From contig JADJOJ010000010.1 in the NCBI GenBank assembly GCA_016713825.1, positions 372,001 to 436,000 on the forward strand: 64,000 nt of DNA, in the 5' to 3' direction. Positions 35,618 to 44,138 of the stretch are shown piece after piece (positions within the stretch are counted from its first letter, which is position 1; every line of letters starts with the position of its first letter). A program made the position numbers and the translations under genes. The notes under the pieces were generated by a model, which saw nothing but the letters and a program-made list of their open reading frames with translations, was not told the DNA's origin and made no database searches. The DNA comes from Candidatus Leptofilum gracile. Lineage in GTDB: Bacteria; Chloroflexota; Anaerolineae; Promineifilales; Promineifilaceae.

Positions 35618-37474
35618 ATGCTGAAATTTGTAAATAATCGGTGGTTCCCTGTTGTGAATTTGGGGGCAGCTGCAACGGCTGCTTTGCTTTGGTATGGCAC
35701 GGCGGGGCGCTGGGGCTGGCCCTTGCTGCTGCTGGTGCTGCTGCCGTGGCTGCTGAGGCTGGCGGCGGGGCAATTGCCCTTCCGGCGTTCGCGGTTTGAT
35801 GGATGGTTGGTTTTATTTGGAGGTACGGCCGTTCTCGCCACCTTCACTGCTTACAATTTTGCCCAGGCCGTGGGCAAGTTTTGGGTGTTGGTGGGGGCAT
35901 TGGCGGTTTATTGGGCCATTGTTTCTTTACCCCGGCGGGACCTCTATTTGCTGGCCGGGGCTACCGGGCCGCTGGGGGTGTTGTTGGCGTTTTACTTTGT
36001 CATGACCAACAATTGGCGGCAGTGGCCCGCCGACCTGGGGGTGCTCAACCGGTTGGGGGAAGCGTGGCTGGGGATACGGCCGTTTCTCCCCTTCCTTCCC
36101 TCGGTGCATCCCAATGCCCTGGGCGGCATGATTGCCCTGCTGCTGCCGTTTACCCTGGCCTTTGCCGTGTTTGCCTGGCGTAGCCAACAATTCCGCTGGG
36201 TGCAGGGCACCGCTGCTTGCCTGGTAATCATGGCGGGCGGGCTGCTGTTTACCAGCGCTGTGGGGGCGTGGCTGGCGCTGGCTTTGGGGTTGAGCTGCTG
36301 GCTGTTTTGGCGTGTGAGCCAGCGGGTAAGCCAGCAAAACCCAGCGCGGCAAAAGCCGCTTTTTGCCGTTTTGCTGCTGCTTGTTTTGCTGCCAGCAGGC
36401 TATTTGTTGAGCACAGCCTGGCTGCGGGCAGATGAACTGGCCCGCTGGAATTTGGCCCGGCAAACCTTCTTCCTCATTCAAGATTTTGCGCTGACGGGCA
36501 GCGGCCTGGCAACGTTTCCGGCGCTGTATGCAGAATATGTGCGGGTGGTGCCTAACTATTACGTTGCGTATAGCAATCTGTATATGGATGTCTGGCTGGA
36601 GCTGGGTTTTTTGGGTTTTGTGGCGCTGCTGGGGCTGTTGGCAGGCAGTTTCTGGCAACTGCTGCGACATGCCTGGGCCAGCAGACATGCGCCAGTTGGC
36701 GTGGCGCAGGTGACGGTTGTTCAGGGTGAGCAGCGGCACTGCCTGGAGGAAACTCCGCTTTGGCTGCGCCAGATTGGGCTGTTTCAGTGGGCTGCTTTTG
36801 TAAGCCTGCTGGTGCTCTGCTTGCAGGGTTTGACGGACGATGCATTTTTTGGCGCACAGGCGACACCGCTGCTCTTTTTTGCGCCAGCGGTGGTGGTGGT
36901 GGTAACGCGGCAGCAGCGGCAGGCCGTGGCTCCCGTGGCGGGGCATTGGCGGCGTGGGGCGATTGGGCTGGTGGCCACGGCCGTTTTCCTGCTCGTCTTC
37001 TTTTTGGGTTTTCGGCAGACGGTGTTGGCGCAGTGGCACGCCAACCTTGGGGCGTTGTCTTTGGCGCGGGTAGAGCTGGTGGGCTGGCCGACTAATCGCT
37101 GGAACACAGGTGGCAACCTGGGTCGATATGAGCCAGCAGTGGCGCAGTTTGAGCAGGCGCTGGCCCTAAACCCGGCCAACCGCACGGCGCACCATCGGTT
37201 GGGGCTGCTGGCGATGCTGGCGCAAGATTATGATACGGCCGTTGCCCATCTACAAGCCGCCCATGCCGTGACCCCTGAATTTCGAGGCCTTGTCAAATCG
37301 TTGGGGTATAGTTATGTTTGGCAGGGTGCCTATGAGCCGGGCGCGGCGTTGTTGGCCACGATCCCTGAGGCAAAAGTTGAAATGACGGTATATACTAGTT
37401 GGTGGCAAGAACAAGCACGACCTGACTTGGCCAGCCATGCCACAAACATGGTGGCTATCTTAGAAAACAAGTAA
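35618..37474 (+). CDS. O-antigen ligase/polymerase-like membrane protein with TPR tail
   Basis: The 618-residue protein has about ten hydrophobic segments in the first ~460 residues. The family's large external loop and SVHPNALGGMIALLLPF motif lie near residues 160-180. A long soluble loop with LTGSGLATFPALYAEYVRVVPNYYVAYSNLYMDVWLELGFLG gives the Wzy/WaaL C-terminal signature. The last ~110 residues contain TPR-like repeats (EPAVAQFEQALALNPANRTAHHRLGLLAM). It likely polymerises or ligates glycan chains outside the membrane. TPR tails in this family may bind partner proteins. A second such protein is at 55824-57230. Confidence 0.88.
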   Translation: MLKFVNNRWFPVVNLGAAATAALLWYGTAGRWGWPLLLLVLLPWLLRLAAGQLPFRRSRFDGWLVLFGGTAVLATFTAYNFAQAVGKFWVLVGALAVYWAIVSLPRRDLYLLAGATGPLGVLLAFYFVMTNNWRQWPADLGVLNRLGEAWLGIRPFLPFLPSVHPNALGGMIALLLPFTLAFAVFAWRSQQFRWVQGTAACLVIMAGGLLFTSAVGAWLALALGLSCWLFWRVSQRVSQQNPARQKPLFAVLLLLVLLPAGYLLSTAWLRADELARWNLARQTFFLIQDFALTGSGLATFPALYAEYVRVVPNYYVAYSNLYMDVWLELGFLGFVALLGLLAGSFWQLLRHAWASRHAPVGVAQVTVVQGEQRHCLEETPLWLRQIGLFQWAAFVSLLVLCLQGLTDDAFFGAQATPLLFFAPAVVVVVTRQQRQAVAPVAGHWRRGAIGLVATAVFLLVFFLGFRQTVLAQWHANLGALSLARVELVGWPTNRWNTGGNLGRYEPAVAQFEQALALNPANRTAHHRLGLLAMLAQDYDTAVAHLQAAHAVTPEFRGLVKSLGYSYVWQGAYEPGAALLATIPEAKVEMTVYTSWWQEQARPDLASHATNMVAILENK

Positions 37475-37519
37475 CTATTTAGTTCGTCGAGACAAAACCC
37501 TTAGGGTCATTACAGTGAC
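37471..37519. mobile_element. MITE-like element, copy D (short, degenerate)
   Basis: 49 bases from GTAACTATTTAG to TACAGTGAC. The left end matches the terminal repeat of copy B in 11 of 12 positions and, as in copy A, supplies the TAA stop of the upstream gene. Confidence 0.4.
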
Positions 37520-37545
37520 GAAAACAAGAGGTAAAGGGAAGAAAG

Positions 37546-37776
37546 ATGAAAGAAGCTTTAAGCAAATTCTGGGCCGCCTGGAAGCGGTTCGGTCTTTTGG
37601 TGGGCGATTTTGTGGCACGGGTGGTGCTTACCGTTTTTTACTTCACCATTTTTATGCCATTCGGTTTAATTGTGACCTTGTTCAGCGACCAGCTAGATAT
37701 GAAAGTGCTAACGCCATCCTGGCTGGAACGCAAAACGCGCGATTTAACCGTGGAAGATGCACGTAGGCTTTGGTAA
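37546..37776 (+). CDS. Small membrane protein coupled to the carbamoyltransferase (SxtJ-like)
   Basis: The 76-residue protein has a short amphipathic start (MKEALSKFWAAWKRFG), a membrane segment LLVGDFVARVVLTVFYFTIFMPFGLIVTLF (~17-46) and a charged tail (WLERKTRDLTVEDARRLW). The pattern resembles the small membrane proteins that precede or follow carbamoyltransferase genes (SxtJ-like). The stop overlaps the carbamoyltransferase ATG in TAATG, so they are translationally coupled. GGGAAG lies close upstream of the ATG. The role is probably to hold the enzyme at the membrane; this is inference. Confidence 0.75.
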   Translation: MKEALSKFWAAWKRFGLLVGDFVARVVLTVFYFTIFMPFGLIVTLFSDQLDMKVLTPSWLERKTRDLTVEDARRLW

Positions 37777-39641
37777 TGTTTATTTTAGGTGTCTCTTGCT
37801 ACTACCATGATTCAGCGGCGGCCATTTTGCAGGATGGCATGTTGGTTGCTGCGGCTGAAGAAGAACGGTTTTCTCGTAAAAAGCATGATTATGGCTATCC
37901 CACCCAGGCGATTGCTTTTTGTTTGGAACAGGCGGGCATCACGGCGCAGGAGCTAGATTACGTGGTGTTCTATGAAAAGCCGCTGCTGAAATTTGAGCGG
38001 ATTTTGATGACCACGCTGCAATCGTTCCCGCAGTCGTACCCGGTTTTTCGGGAATCGATGGTGGCCTGGTTTAACGAAAAGCTGTGGATTAAGGGGGAAC
38101 TGCTCACCAAGCTAGACATTCCCGACGAGAAGCTGCTGTTTGTGGAGCATCATCTGAGCCATGCGGCCAGCGCTTTCTTTTGTTCGCCGTATGAGGAAGC
38201 GGCCGTTCTCACCGTCGATGGGGTGGGGGAATGGACGACAACGACCTTGGGCAAGGGAACGGCCGTTTGGCAGCAAACCCCCGCTGGCACACCCGGCAGC
38301 CAAACCAGCAACAGCATCGATCTGTTTCAGGAGATGAAATTCCCCCATTCGCTGGGGCTGCTATATTCTGCCTTTACCGCCTTTTTGGGCTTCCGCGTGA
38401 ACAATGGCGAGTACAAGGTGATGGGCATGGCCCCCTACGGCAACCCCACTCGCCTGGAAGATGTGTACAAGGTGTTCAAAATTGCCGATGATGCCAGCTT
38501 CCGCCTGAACATGGATTACTTTTCCTTCCACAAATCCACCCAGCGCACCTTTAGCAACAAATTCATCGATCTGTTTGGCCAACCGCGCGTACACGATTCT
38601 GACTTTTTTACGCCCACCACGCATCCGCTGAAGGATCATCCCCAATGGGACCAGAAGACGGCCGAACAAAACCAATATTACGCCGACATTGCCGCCAGCA
38701 TTCAGCGCGTCACGGAAGATGCCATGCTAAAGATGGCGTCCTATGCTTACCAGCAAACGGGGTTGAAGAATTTGTGCATTGCCGGTGGTGTGGCGCTGAA
38801 TTCAGTGGCAAACGGCCGTATCATGCGCGAAGGCCCCTTTGAGAGCGTTTACATTCAGCCTGCCGCCGGGGATGCCGGGGGGGCGCTGGGCGCAGCCCTG
38901 TACGCCTACCACGTGTTGCTCGGCCAGCCGCGCAAATTCTTTATGGAATCCGCGTACTGGGGCAAAGCGTACAGCCACGACCAGGCCAAAGCCGCCATTG
39001 AAGCGTTTGGCTATCGCTACGAATATATCGAAGATACCGACAAAGTGGCGGAGCAGATGGTGGAAGATATGCTGGCCAAGCGGGTCATTGGCCTGTACCA
39101 GGGCCGCTTTGAGTGGGGACCCCGCGCCCTGGGCAACCGCTCCATTCTGGCCGACCCGCGCCGCGCGGAAATGAAGGGCATCGTCAACGAGCGGATTAAA
39201 TTCCGCGAACCGTTTCGCCCCTTTGCCCCGGTGGTGCTGGAAGAGCGTGCCCCGGAGTTTTGGGAAGATTTAGACGATCACCAAAAGAGATACCCATACC
39301 GTTACATGCTGGCGGTCTGCCGCACCAAGCCGGGGCAGGGTGACAAAATTCAGGCGGTGGATCATGAGGGAAGCGGCCGTATTCAAACTGTACGCCGCGA
39401 ATGGAACCCGCTCTACTATCGCGCCATCGAGCTGTTTGGCCAGGCGACCGGCGTGCCGGTGCTGCTTAACACCAGTTTCAACCTGCGCGGCGAACCAATC
39501 GTCACCACGCCCGCCAATGCCCTGAACACCTTTACCCAAAGCGATATCGACACACTCTATATGGACGGGTTCATCATCCGCAAGAGCCAAAATAAAGATA
39601 GCAATATCAAAAAGCCAGAGACAACCTTCGCCAAGGATTGA
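37776..39641 (+). CDS. Carbamoyltransferase (NodU/CmcH/TobZ family)
   Basis: The 621-residue product starts with the family N-terminus MFILGVSCYYHDSAAAIL and includes HHLSHAASAFFCSPYEEAAVLTVDGVGEWTTT. The C-terminal domain (FEWGPRALGNRSILADPR; FRPFAPVVLEE; VLLNTSFNLRGEPIVTTP) binds carbamoyl-adenylate. These enzymes transfer a carbamoyl group from carbamoyl phosphate to a sugar or antibiotic hydroxyl. Here a surface-glycan sugar is the likely acceptor. ATG 37776 is the true start; an in-frame TTG at 37770 lies in the preceding gene. A tiny DUF5989-type membrane protein is encoded next. Confidence 0.95.
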   Translation: MFILGVSCYYHDSAAAILQDGMLVAAAEEERFSRKKHDYGYPTQAIAFCLEQAGITAQELDYVVFYEKPLLKFERILMTTLQSFPQSYPVFRESMVAWFNEKLWIKGELLTKLDIPDEKLLFVEHHLSHAASAFFCSPYEEAAVLTVDGVGEWTTTTLGKGTAVWQQTPAGTPGSQTSNSIDLFQEMKFPHSLGLLYSAFTAFLGFRVNNGEYKVMGMAPYGNPTRLEDVYKVFKIADDASFRLNMDYFSFHKSTQRTFSNKFIDLFGQPRVHDSDFFTPTTHPLKDHPQWDQKTAEQNQYYADIAASIQRVTEDAMLKMASYAYQQTGLKNLCIAGGVALNSVANGRIMREGPFESVYIQPAAGDAGGALGAALYAYHVLLGQPRKFFMESAYWGKAYSHDQAKAAIEAFGYRYEYIEDTDKVAEQMVEDMLAKRVIGLYQGRFEWGPRALGNRSILADPRRAEMKGIVNERIKFREPFRPFAPVVLEERAPEFWEDLDDHQKRYPYRYMLAVCRTKPGQGDKIQAVDHEGSGRIQTVRREWNPLYYRAIELFGQATGVPVLLNTSFNLRGEPIVTTPANALNTFTQSDIDTLYMDGFIIRKSQNKDSNIKKPETTFAKD

Positions 39642-39737
39642 CAGTTGTGGAAGCTGGCTTTCGGCTTTGCCCGATAAAAAGCGCAACGTCGGTCGGGCGG
39701 CTTGAAAGAAAGAGGAAATGTTGTAAGAGAGGAAGGT

Positions 39738-39920
39738 ATGAAAAAATTTTTCCGAAGCATGTCATCAAATTTTCGTGTGGTGGGTGAACTGCTGCACTTT
39801 TTGGGTGCCAACAAGCGATGGTGGCTTATTCCGATGGTTGCCGCCTTGCTGGTGATTGGGCTGATTGTGATTTTTGGTTCTGCTTCTGGCCTGGCACCGT
39901 TTATTTACACGCTGTTCTAA
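39738..39920 (+). CDS. DUF5989-family small membrane protein
   Basis: The 60-residue product MKKFFRSMSSNFRVVGELLH... has one transmembrane helix (WWLIPMVAALLVIGLIVIFG) and ends in SASGLAPFIYTLF, the family's conserved C-terminus. DUF5989 proteins are encoded beside carbamoyltransferase genes in many bacteria; function is unknown. AGAGGAAGG lies just upstream of the ATG. A longer in-frame start (39702) is not supported by a Shine-Dalgarno. Confidence 0.85.
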   Translation: MKKFFRSMSSNFRVVGELLHFLGANKRWWLIPMVAALLVIGLIVIFGSASGLAPFIYTLF

Positions 39921-40048
39921 AAAAGCTGGTCTGTTTTTGATCCAGCGGTAACCAGTTAGGTGATTTTTAAGAATGGGCTTGTACTGTAAGCGAAGGATGG
40001 CAATTCTGCCTTATTCAGCTTAACAAAACAGCTTGTATCAACTGACTT

Positions 40049-40085
40049 ACGCGCTGCGCTTTACGTAGGCGCAGCGCGTTTCTTG
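40049..40085 (+). terminator. Terminator-like hairpin before the first propeller gene
   Basis: ACGCGCTGCGC (40049-40059) and GCGCAGCGCGT (40069-40079) form an 11-base perfect stem, followed by TTTCTTGTTT. The rest of the 39921-40176 gap holds no gene. Confidence 0.7.
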
Positions 40086-40176
40086 TTTGGACTGTACTGT
40101 TATTTACCATTGCAGCATCAGGAAACTCAACCTCTGCTTTGCTCCTCACCTGGTCTCTGCCCCACAAAACGAATTG

Positions 40177-42894
40177 ATGATGATAAAGAAATCGACCCCG
40201 TTTACCCATCGCTTACTCTTGTTTGTTGCTGTCTTGTTACTGCTCATTGTGAGTGGTTTGACGGTTTTAGCGCAAACCGAAGAAGCTGATGTGTGGCGCG
40301 AACCGATCAATATTTCGCGCAGCGGTGGCTCTACGACGCCAACCGTTGCCCAAGACAGCAGCGGCACTTACCATCTCTTCTGGCGTGACCAATTTGTGGG
40401 CATTGAGTATGCTTTTGGGGATGGGGACACGTGGTCTGAATCGGCTTCGCCACGATTTCCGTTTAGCACACCCCCCTTTGCCGCAATCGGCGACGGCAGC
40501 CTGGTGGCTTTTTTTACCCCGGCTATTTCAATTGATTCACAAGATCGGGTGCATGGCCTTTGGGTCGATGCAGATAACCAGCTTTTTTACAGCCAGGCGG
40601 CTGTGGCCAACGTGACGGCGGGGGTGGCTGGCTGGAGCACACCCAGCTTGGTGGGCACGAATGCGCTGCAATACCAGATTGTGGAGGGGGCAAACGGCCG
40701 TTTACACCTCATCTACCTGCTCACCTTTGGCAACGGGGTGGTGACCCCGGGCCTGGTTCACCGCTTTTCCGATGATGGTGGCCTGAGTTGGTCCGAACCG
40801 GTAAACATTTACACCTCCGACTATTATCAAACGATTGCCGCCGAGGAAGCCAACCTGCACTTTGTGGTTTCTGAGGCGCAAACCCTGTTTGTGGCCTGGG
40901 ATAACCAAGACCTGGATACGGTGTTCATCATGCGTTCGGTGGATAACGGGGCCAGTTGGGAAGCGCCACAGAGCGTTGACCAGCGCCGTGCAGAAGACCC
41001 GCTGGAGGCTGTGGGGCCGTCTCAAATTAAATTGCATGTGGCTGGCAGCCAGGTTAACCTCACCTGGCGGGCCAGCCATGAAGAGGGCCAATGTGCCCAA
41101 TATGTGCAGCAATCGGCTGATGGCGGGGCGACCTGGCAGCCAGCGCAGCTGGTTTTTGCCAACGGGGCCGACTGTCCGGCAGACGGCCGTTTCATTGAAG
41201 GGGCCAACGGTTTGCTTTTCCTCATGATCCAGTTTGCCGGCAATGTGTATTTGCAGGCCCAAGATGGCGATCTCTGGAGCCAGCCTGCTTTGCAAACGCC
41301 GCTGGCCCAGTTTACCAACCCCATTACCTTCCGAACCGTGACGTTTGGTTGTTACCAGACGGCCGTTACCCCAGAAGACCGCCTGCTGGTTTTTGGCTGT
41401 GGCACCAGCAACGATGAAGATATCTGGCTCATTTCTCGCCCGTTGGGTGGTATAGAAAACTGGTCGTCTCGCTTTGCCCCAACGCCCATCTGGCGTCAGC
41501 CACTGCCCGTGGCTACAACCAGCGTGCAAATGTTGCAGCCCCATTTGGTGGTTGGCGGTGATGATCATCTGCATGTTTTTTGGAGCCAGTCAGAAAATCC
41601 GGTAGCCACCGGGCGCATCGCCAACCCGCTGAGCGGGCCGGGCAGCGAAATCTTCTACGCGCGCCAGGATGCTGGCATTTGGTCGGCACCCAGACCGATC
41701 CTCCGTTCGCCCCTGGGCAGCCAGGCCGATTTCCCGGCCGTGGCGGCAGACAGGGCTGGCAGCCTGTTTGTGGCCTGGGCTGGCAATCAGCCCCACGGCA
41801 TTTACTTTAGCCGCGCCCTGGCCGATCGCGCCGCATCGGTGTCGGAATGGATCGACCCGCTGCTGCTACCCGCCCCGCGTGATGCCGCTACCTGGCCCAG
41901 CCTGGTTGCTGATGGTGGCAGCGGCATTTTTGTCGCCTACACCATTCCGCTCAACGAGGCGCGGGGCATTTACCTGACACGTTCCACAGATTCTGGCGAT
42001 AGTTGGTCTGAGCCTGTGCGGGTGTTTGATGGGGAAACGGCCGATTGGGCCCTGGTTGGGCCTACCAGCCTGACGCGGACAGCCGATGGGACGCTGCACC
42101 TGCTGTGGACGCGCTGGACCCAGCTGCCAGAAACCCAGTCGGTGGCTCTGGCTTACGCCCGCTCAGAAGATAATGGGGCAACCTGGACGGAACCGGAGAT
42201 AGTGACGCAAGAGCCGCTGCTGAGCAGCACGATTTTGGGTGTGCGCGAGCGGCTGGTTCATCGTATTTGGATGGGGCTTTTAGACAATCGGCCCGTTATC
42301 TGGCATCAATTTTCTGAGGATGGCGGGCTTACCTGGAGCAGTGCCGGGCGGGTGGTGAATCCCGCTTTTGTGCCAGGCCCTACCACACTCATTGCGGATC
42401 AGGCTGGCAACCCACTCATTTTGCAGCTGGCCGAAGGTACGGGTGGGCAGCTGGTGCTTCAGGAATGGGTGTGGCGCACAGACCGATGGTTGGAAGGGGA
42501 TCGGCAGTTTTTGCAGGAAACGGCCGTAAATGCCGATGCGGTCTCTGCCGTGGCGGCCCCCAATGGCCAGATTGCCGCGATGTACGGCACACTTCTTCTG
42601 TCTGAAGAGGGCGTTGCAAGCGACACCATGATCTACACCGACCGTCAATGGGCGGCGCCAGAGGTTGCCATGACGCCAGTTCCCCTGCCGACCTTAACGT
42701 CAACGCCAGAATTGTTGCCCACAAATACGGCCGTGCCCCAAACCTCACCAACCCCCACAGCCACACTTTCGCCGGTGCAAGATATCCCACCCCTGTCGGG
42801 TGGTTCAGGGGGTATTGTTGTGGGGGTCGCCGTTTCCCTGGTGTTGGTTGCGACTATTTTTGCCCTCGGCTGGCGCACCATTCGCTCAAGATAA
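40177..42894 (+). CDS. Secreted, membrane-anchored Asp-box beta-propeller (sialidase-like) protein
   Basis: The preferred start (ATG 40177) gives a signal peptide (HRLLLFVAVLLLLIVSGLTVLAQ) with a likely cut after VLA. Asp-box/BNR repeats are spread along ~800 residues: SDDGGLSWSEP, SVDNGASWEAP, SADGGATWQPA, STDSGDSWSEP, SEDNGATWTEP, SEDGGLTWSSA. A Thr/Pro-rich stalk (TLTSTPELLPTNTAVPQTSP) and a final transmembrane helix with RTIRSR follow, so the propeller faces outside. No complete sialidase Arg triad can be assigned. It may bind or cleave the glycan made by the locus. A paralogue lies at 48409. Confidence 0.88.
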   Translation: MMIKKSTPFTHRLLLFVAVLLLLIVSGLTVLAQTEEADVWREPINISRSGGSTTPTVAQDSSGTYHLFWRDQFVGIEYAFGDGDTWSESASPRFPFSTPPFAAIGDGSLVAFFTPAISIDSQDRVHGLWVDADNQLFYSQAAVANVTAGVAGWSTPSLVGTNALQYQIVEGANGRLHLIYLLTFGNGVVTPGLVHRFSDDGGLSWSEPVNIYTSDYYQTIAAEEANLHFVVSEAQTLFVAWDNQDLDTVFIMRSVDNGASWEAPQSVDQRRAEDPLEAVGPSQIKLHVAGSQVNLTWRASHEEGQCAQYVQQSADGGATWQPAQLVFANGADCPADGRFIEGANGLLFLMIQFAGNVYLQAQDGDLWSQPALQTPLAQFTNPITFRTVTFGCYQTAVTPEDRLLVFGCGTSNDEDIWLISRPLGGIENWSSRFAPTPIWRQPLPVATTSVQMLQPHLVVGGDDHLHVFWSQSENPVATGRIANPLSGPGSEIFYARQDAGIWSAPRPILRSPLGSQADFPAVAADRAGSLFVAWAGNQPHGIYFSRALADRAASVSEWIDPLLLPAPRDAATWPSLVADGGSGIFVAYTIPLNEARGIYLTRSTDSGDSWSEPVRVFDGETADWALVGPTSLTRTADGTLHLLWTRWTQLPETQSVALAYARSEDNGATWTEPEIVTQEPLLSSTILGVRERLVHRIWMGLLDNRPVIWHQFSEDGGLTWSSAGRVVNPAFVPGPTTLIADQAGNPLILQLAEGTGGQLVLQEWVWRTDRWLEGDRQFLQETAVNADAVSAVAAPNGQIAAMYGTLLLSEEGVASDTMIYTDRQWAAPEVAMTPVPLPTLTSTPELLPTNTAVPQTSPTPTATLSPVQDIPPLSGGSGGIVVGVAVSLVLVATIFALGWRTIRSR

Positions 42895-43301
42895 CCAAAG
42901 GTGCCAAGAAAGGTACATCTTAAGCGAATAAACGTAGTATAAAATTTGACCCCGAGCGGGCAATGGAACCTTAACCACAACGCGCACACATCCTTCCCAG
43001 GCACTATTTCACGAACAAGCTAGAAAGTATATTTGAATGATAAAAGACGGTGGAGCCGAGGTGCAAAAATGACAGTTGTTCCATTTTTGCATTTGATTAA
43101 AACCCCAACATTCGACCAACAAAGCAACCAGCCAGCGATGAATGAGAACAATTCTTGTGTCGGCGTTACTTTGGCTGGTAAAGCCGACACTTACATCACA
43201 GTACCATCCATGTTCCCTTTCAGATCAATGAAGGAAAATTTCTATGGTAACTGCGCTCAACGACAAAAGACCAATAAAATCATACCTGAGGGATGTATAG
43301 G
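42895..43301. promoter_or_regulatory. Non-coding gap upstream of the ABC exporter, with a perfect inverted repeat
   Basis: No gene is visible in ~400 bases. TGCAAAAATG (43062-43071) and CATTTTTGCA (43082-43091) are exact complements with a 10-base spacer, an operator-like arrangement of 30 bases. Another hairpin, TGTCGG/CCGACA, is at about 43160-43190. The 90-codon frame across 43033-43305 lacks any protein-like character. The gap likely contains the promoter of the exporter genes. Confidence 0.5.
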
Positions 43302-44090
43302 ATGATTGCACACATTCAGACTTTGTACCATTTTCGAGAATTGATAGGCATGTGGACCTTTCGCGAGATTCGTGTCCGCTACAAACAATCTATGTTGGGC
43401 GCTGCCTGGGCAATATTGCAGCCCCTGGCTCAAATGGTAATCCTAACTTTTGTATTTTCTAGAATTGCCCGGATTGAAACAGATCTGCCTTACCCGATAT
43501 TTTCTTACACGGCACTGCTGCCGTGGACGTTGTTTCATACCTCCATTAGTTTTGGCGTCAATTCCCTCATCAACAACATGAATTTGGTCACCAAGACATA
43601 CTTCCCGCGAGAGGTGTTGCCCTTGGGCATTATTGGCGCGGCCTTGTTTGATTTTCTCATTTCTTCGACCATTTTTGTGCTTTTGATGATTTATTATCAG
43701 GTTCCTGTGACGGTGCATTTGTTGTGGATTCCGCTTCTGTTGGTGATTCAAATTTTCTTGATGCTGGGCGTGATGCTGTTGGGTTCCGCGTTGACTGTTT
43801 TTTTCCGTGACGTACGTTTTGTGGTGCCGCTGGGGTTGCAGCTTTGGATGTATGCGACGCCGGTTATTTATCCGCTTTCGTTGGTTGAAGAAAATATACC
43901 GCAGCTGCGCACAATTTATGCCCTGAACCCGATGGTGGGGATTGTGGAATCGTATCGCAACGTGATTTTGCGCGGGATGCCGCCGAATTTGACCGATTTG
44001 GGCATTGCAGCGGCCGTTTCCATCATTCTGTTTTTCGCGGCGTACATCATCTTTAAGCGCCTGGAAGTTCTGTTTAACGACCTCATTTAA
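43302..44090 (+). CDS. wzm: Polysaccharide ABC exporter, permease subunit (Wzm/TagG-like)
   Basis: The 262-residue ABC-2 permease has a cytoplasmic N-terminus with the family motif LIGMWTFREIRVRYKQSMLGAAWAILQPL and about six membrane segments, including VILTFVFSRIARIE, LFDFLISSTIFVLLMIYY and AAAVSIILFFAAYIIF. It moves completed or lipid-linked glycan across the membrane with the ATPase encoded 48 bases downstream. ATG 43302 has GAGGG 9 bases upstream. An in-frame ATG at 43293 touches that Shine-Dalgarno and is less likely. Confidence 0.94.
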   Translation: MIAHIQTLYHFRELIGMWTFREIRVRYKQSMLGAAWAILQPLAQMVILTFVFSRIARIETDLPYPIFSYTALLPWTLFHTSISFGVNSLINNMNLVTKTYFPREVLPLGIIGAALFDFLISSTIFVLLMIYYQVPVTVHLLWIPLLLVIQIFLMLGVMLLGSALTVFFRDVRFVVPLGLQLWMYATPVIYPLSLVEENIPQLRTIYALNPMVGIVESYRNVILRGMPPNLTDLGIAAAVSIILFFAAYIIFKRLEVLFNDLI

Positions 44091-44138
44091 ACCCGCCCTT
44101 TGCTGCCGAGCGCGTGCAACTCTTTGTAGGAGGCATGG

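Noticed and set aside
43033..43305. 90-codon frame upstream of wzm
   Set aside because: No protein-like pattern, and it overlaps an operator-like inverted repeat and the wzm start.
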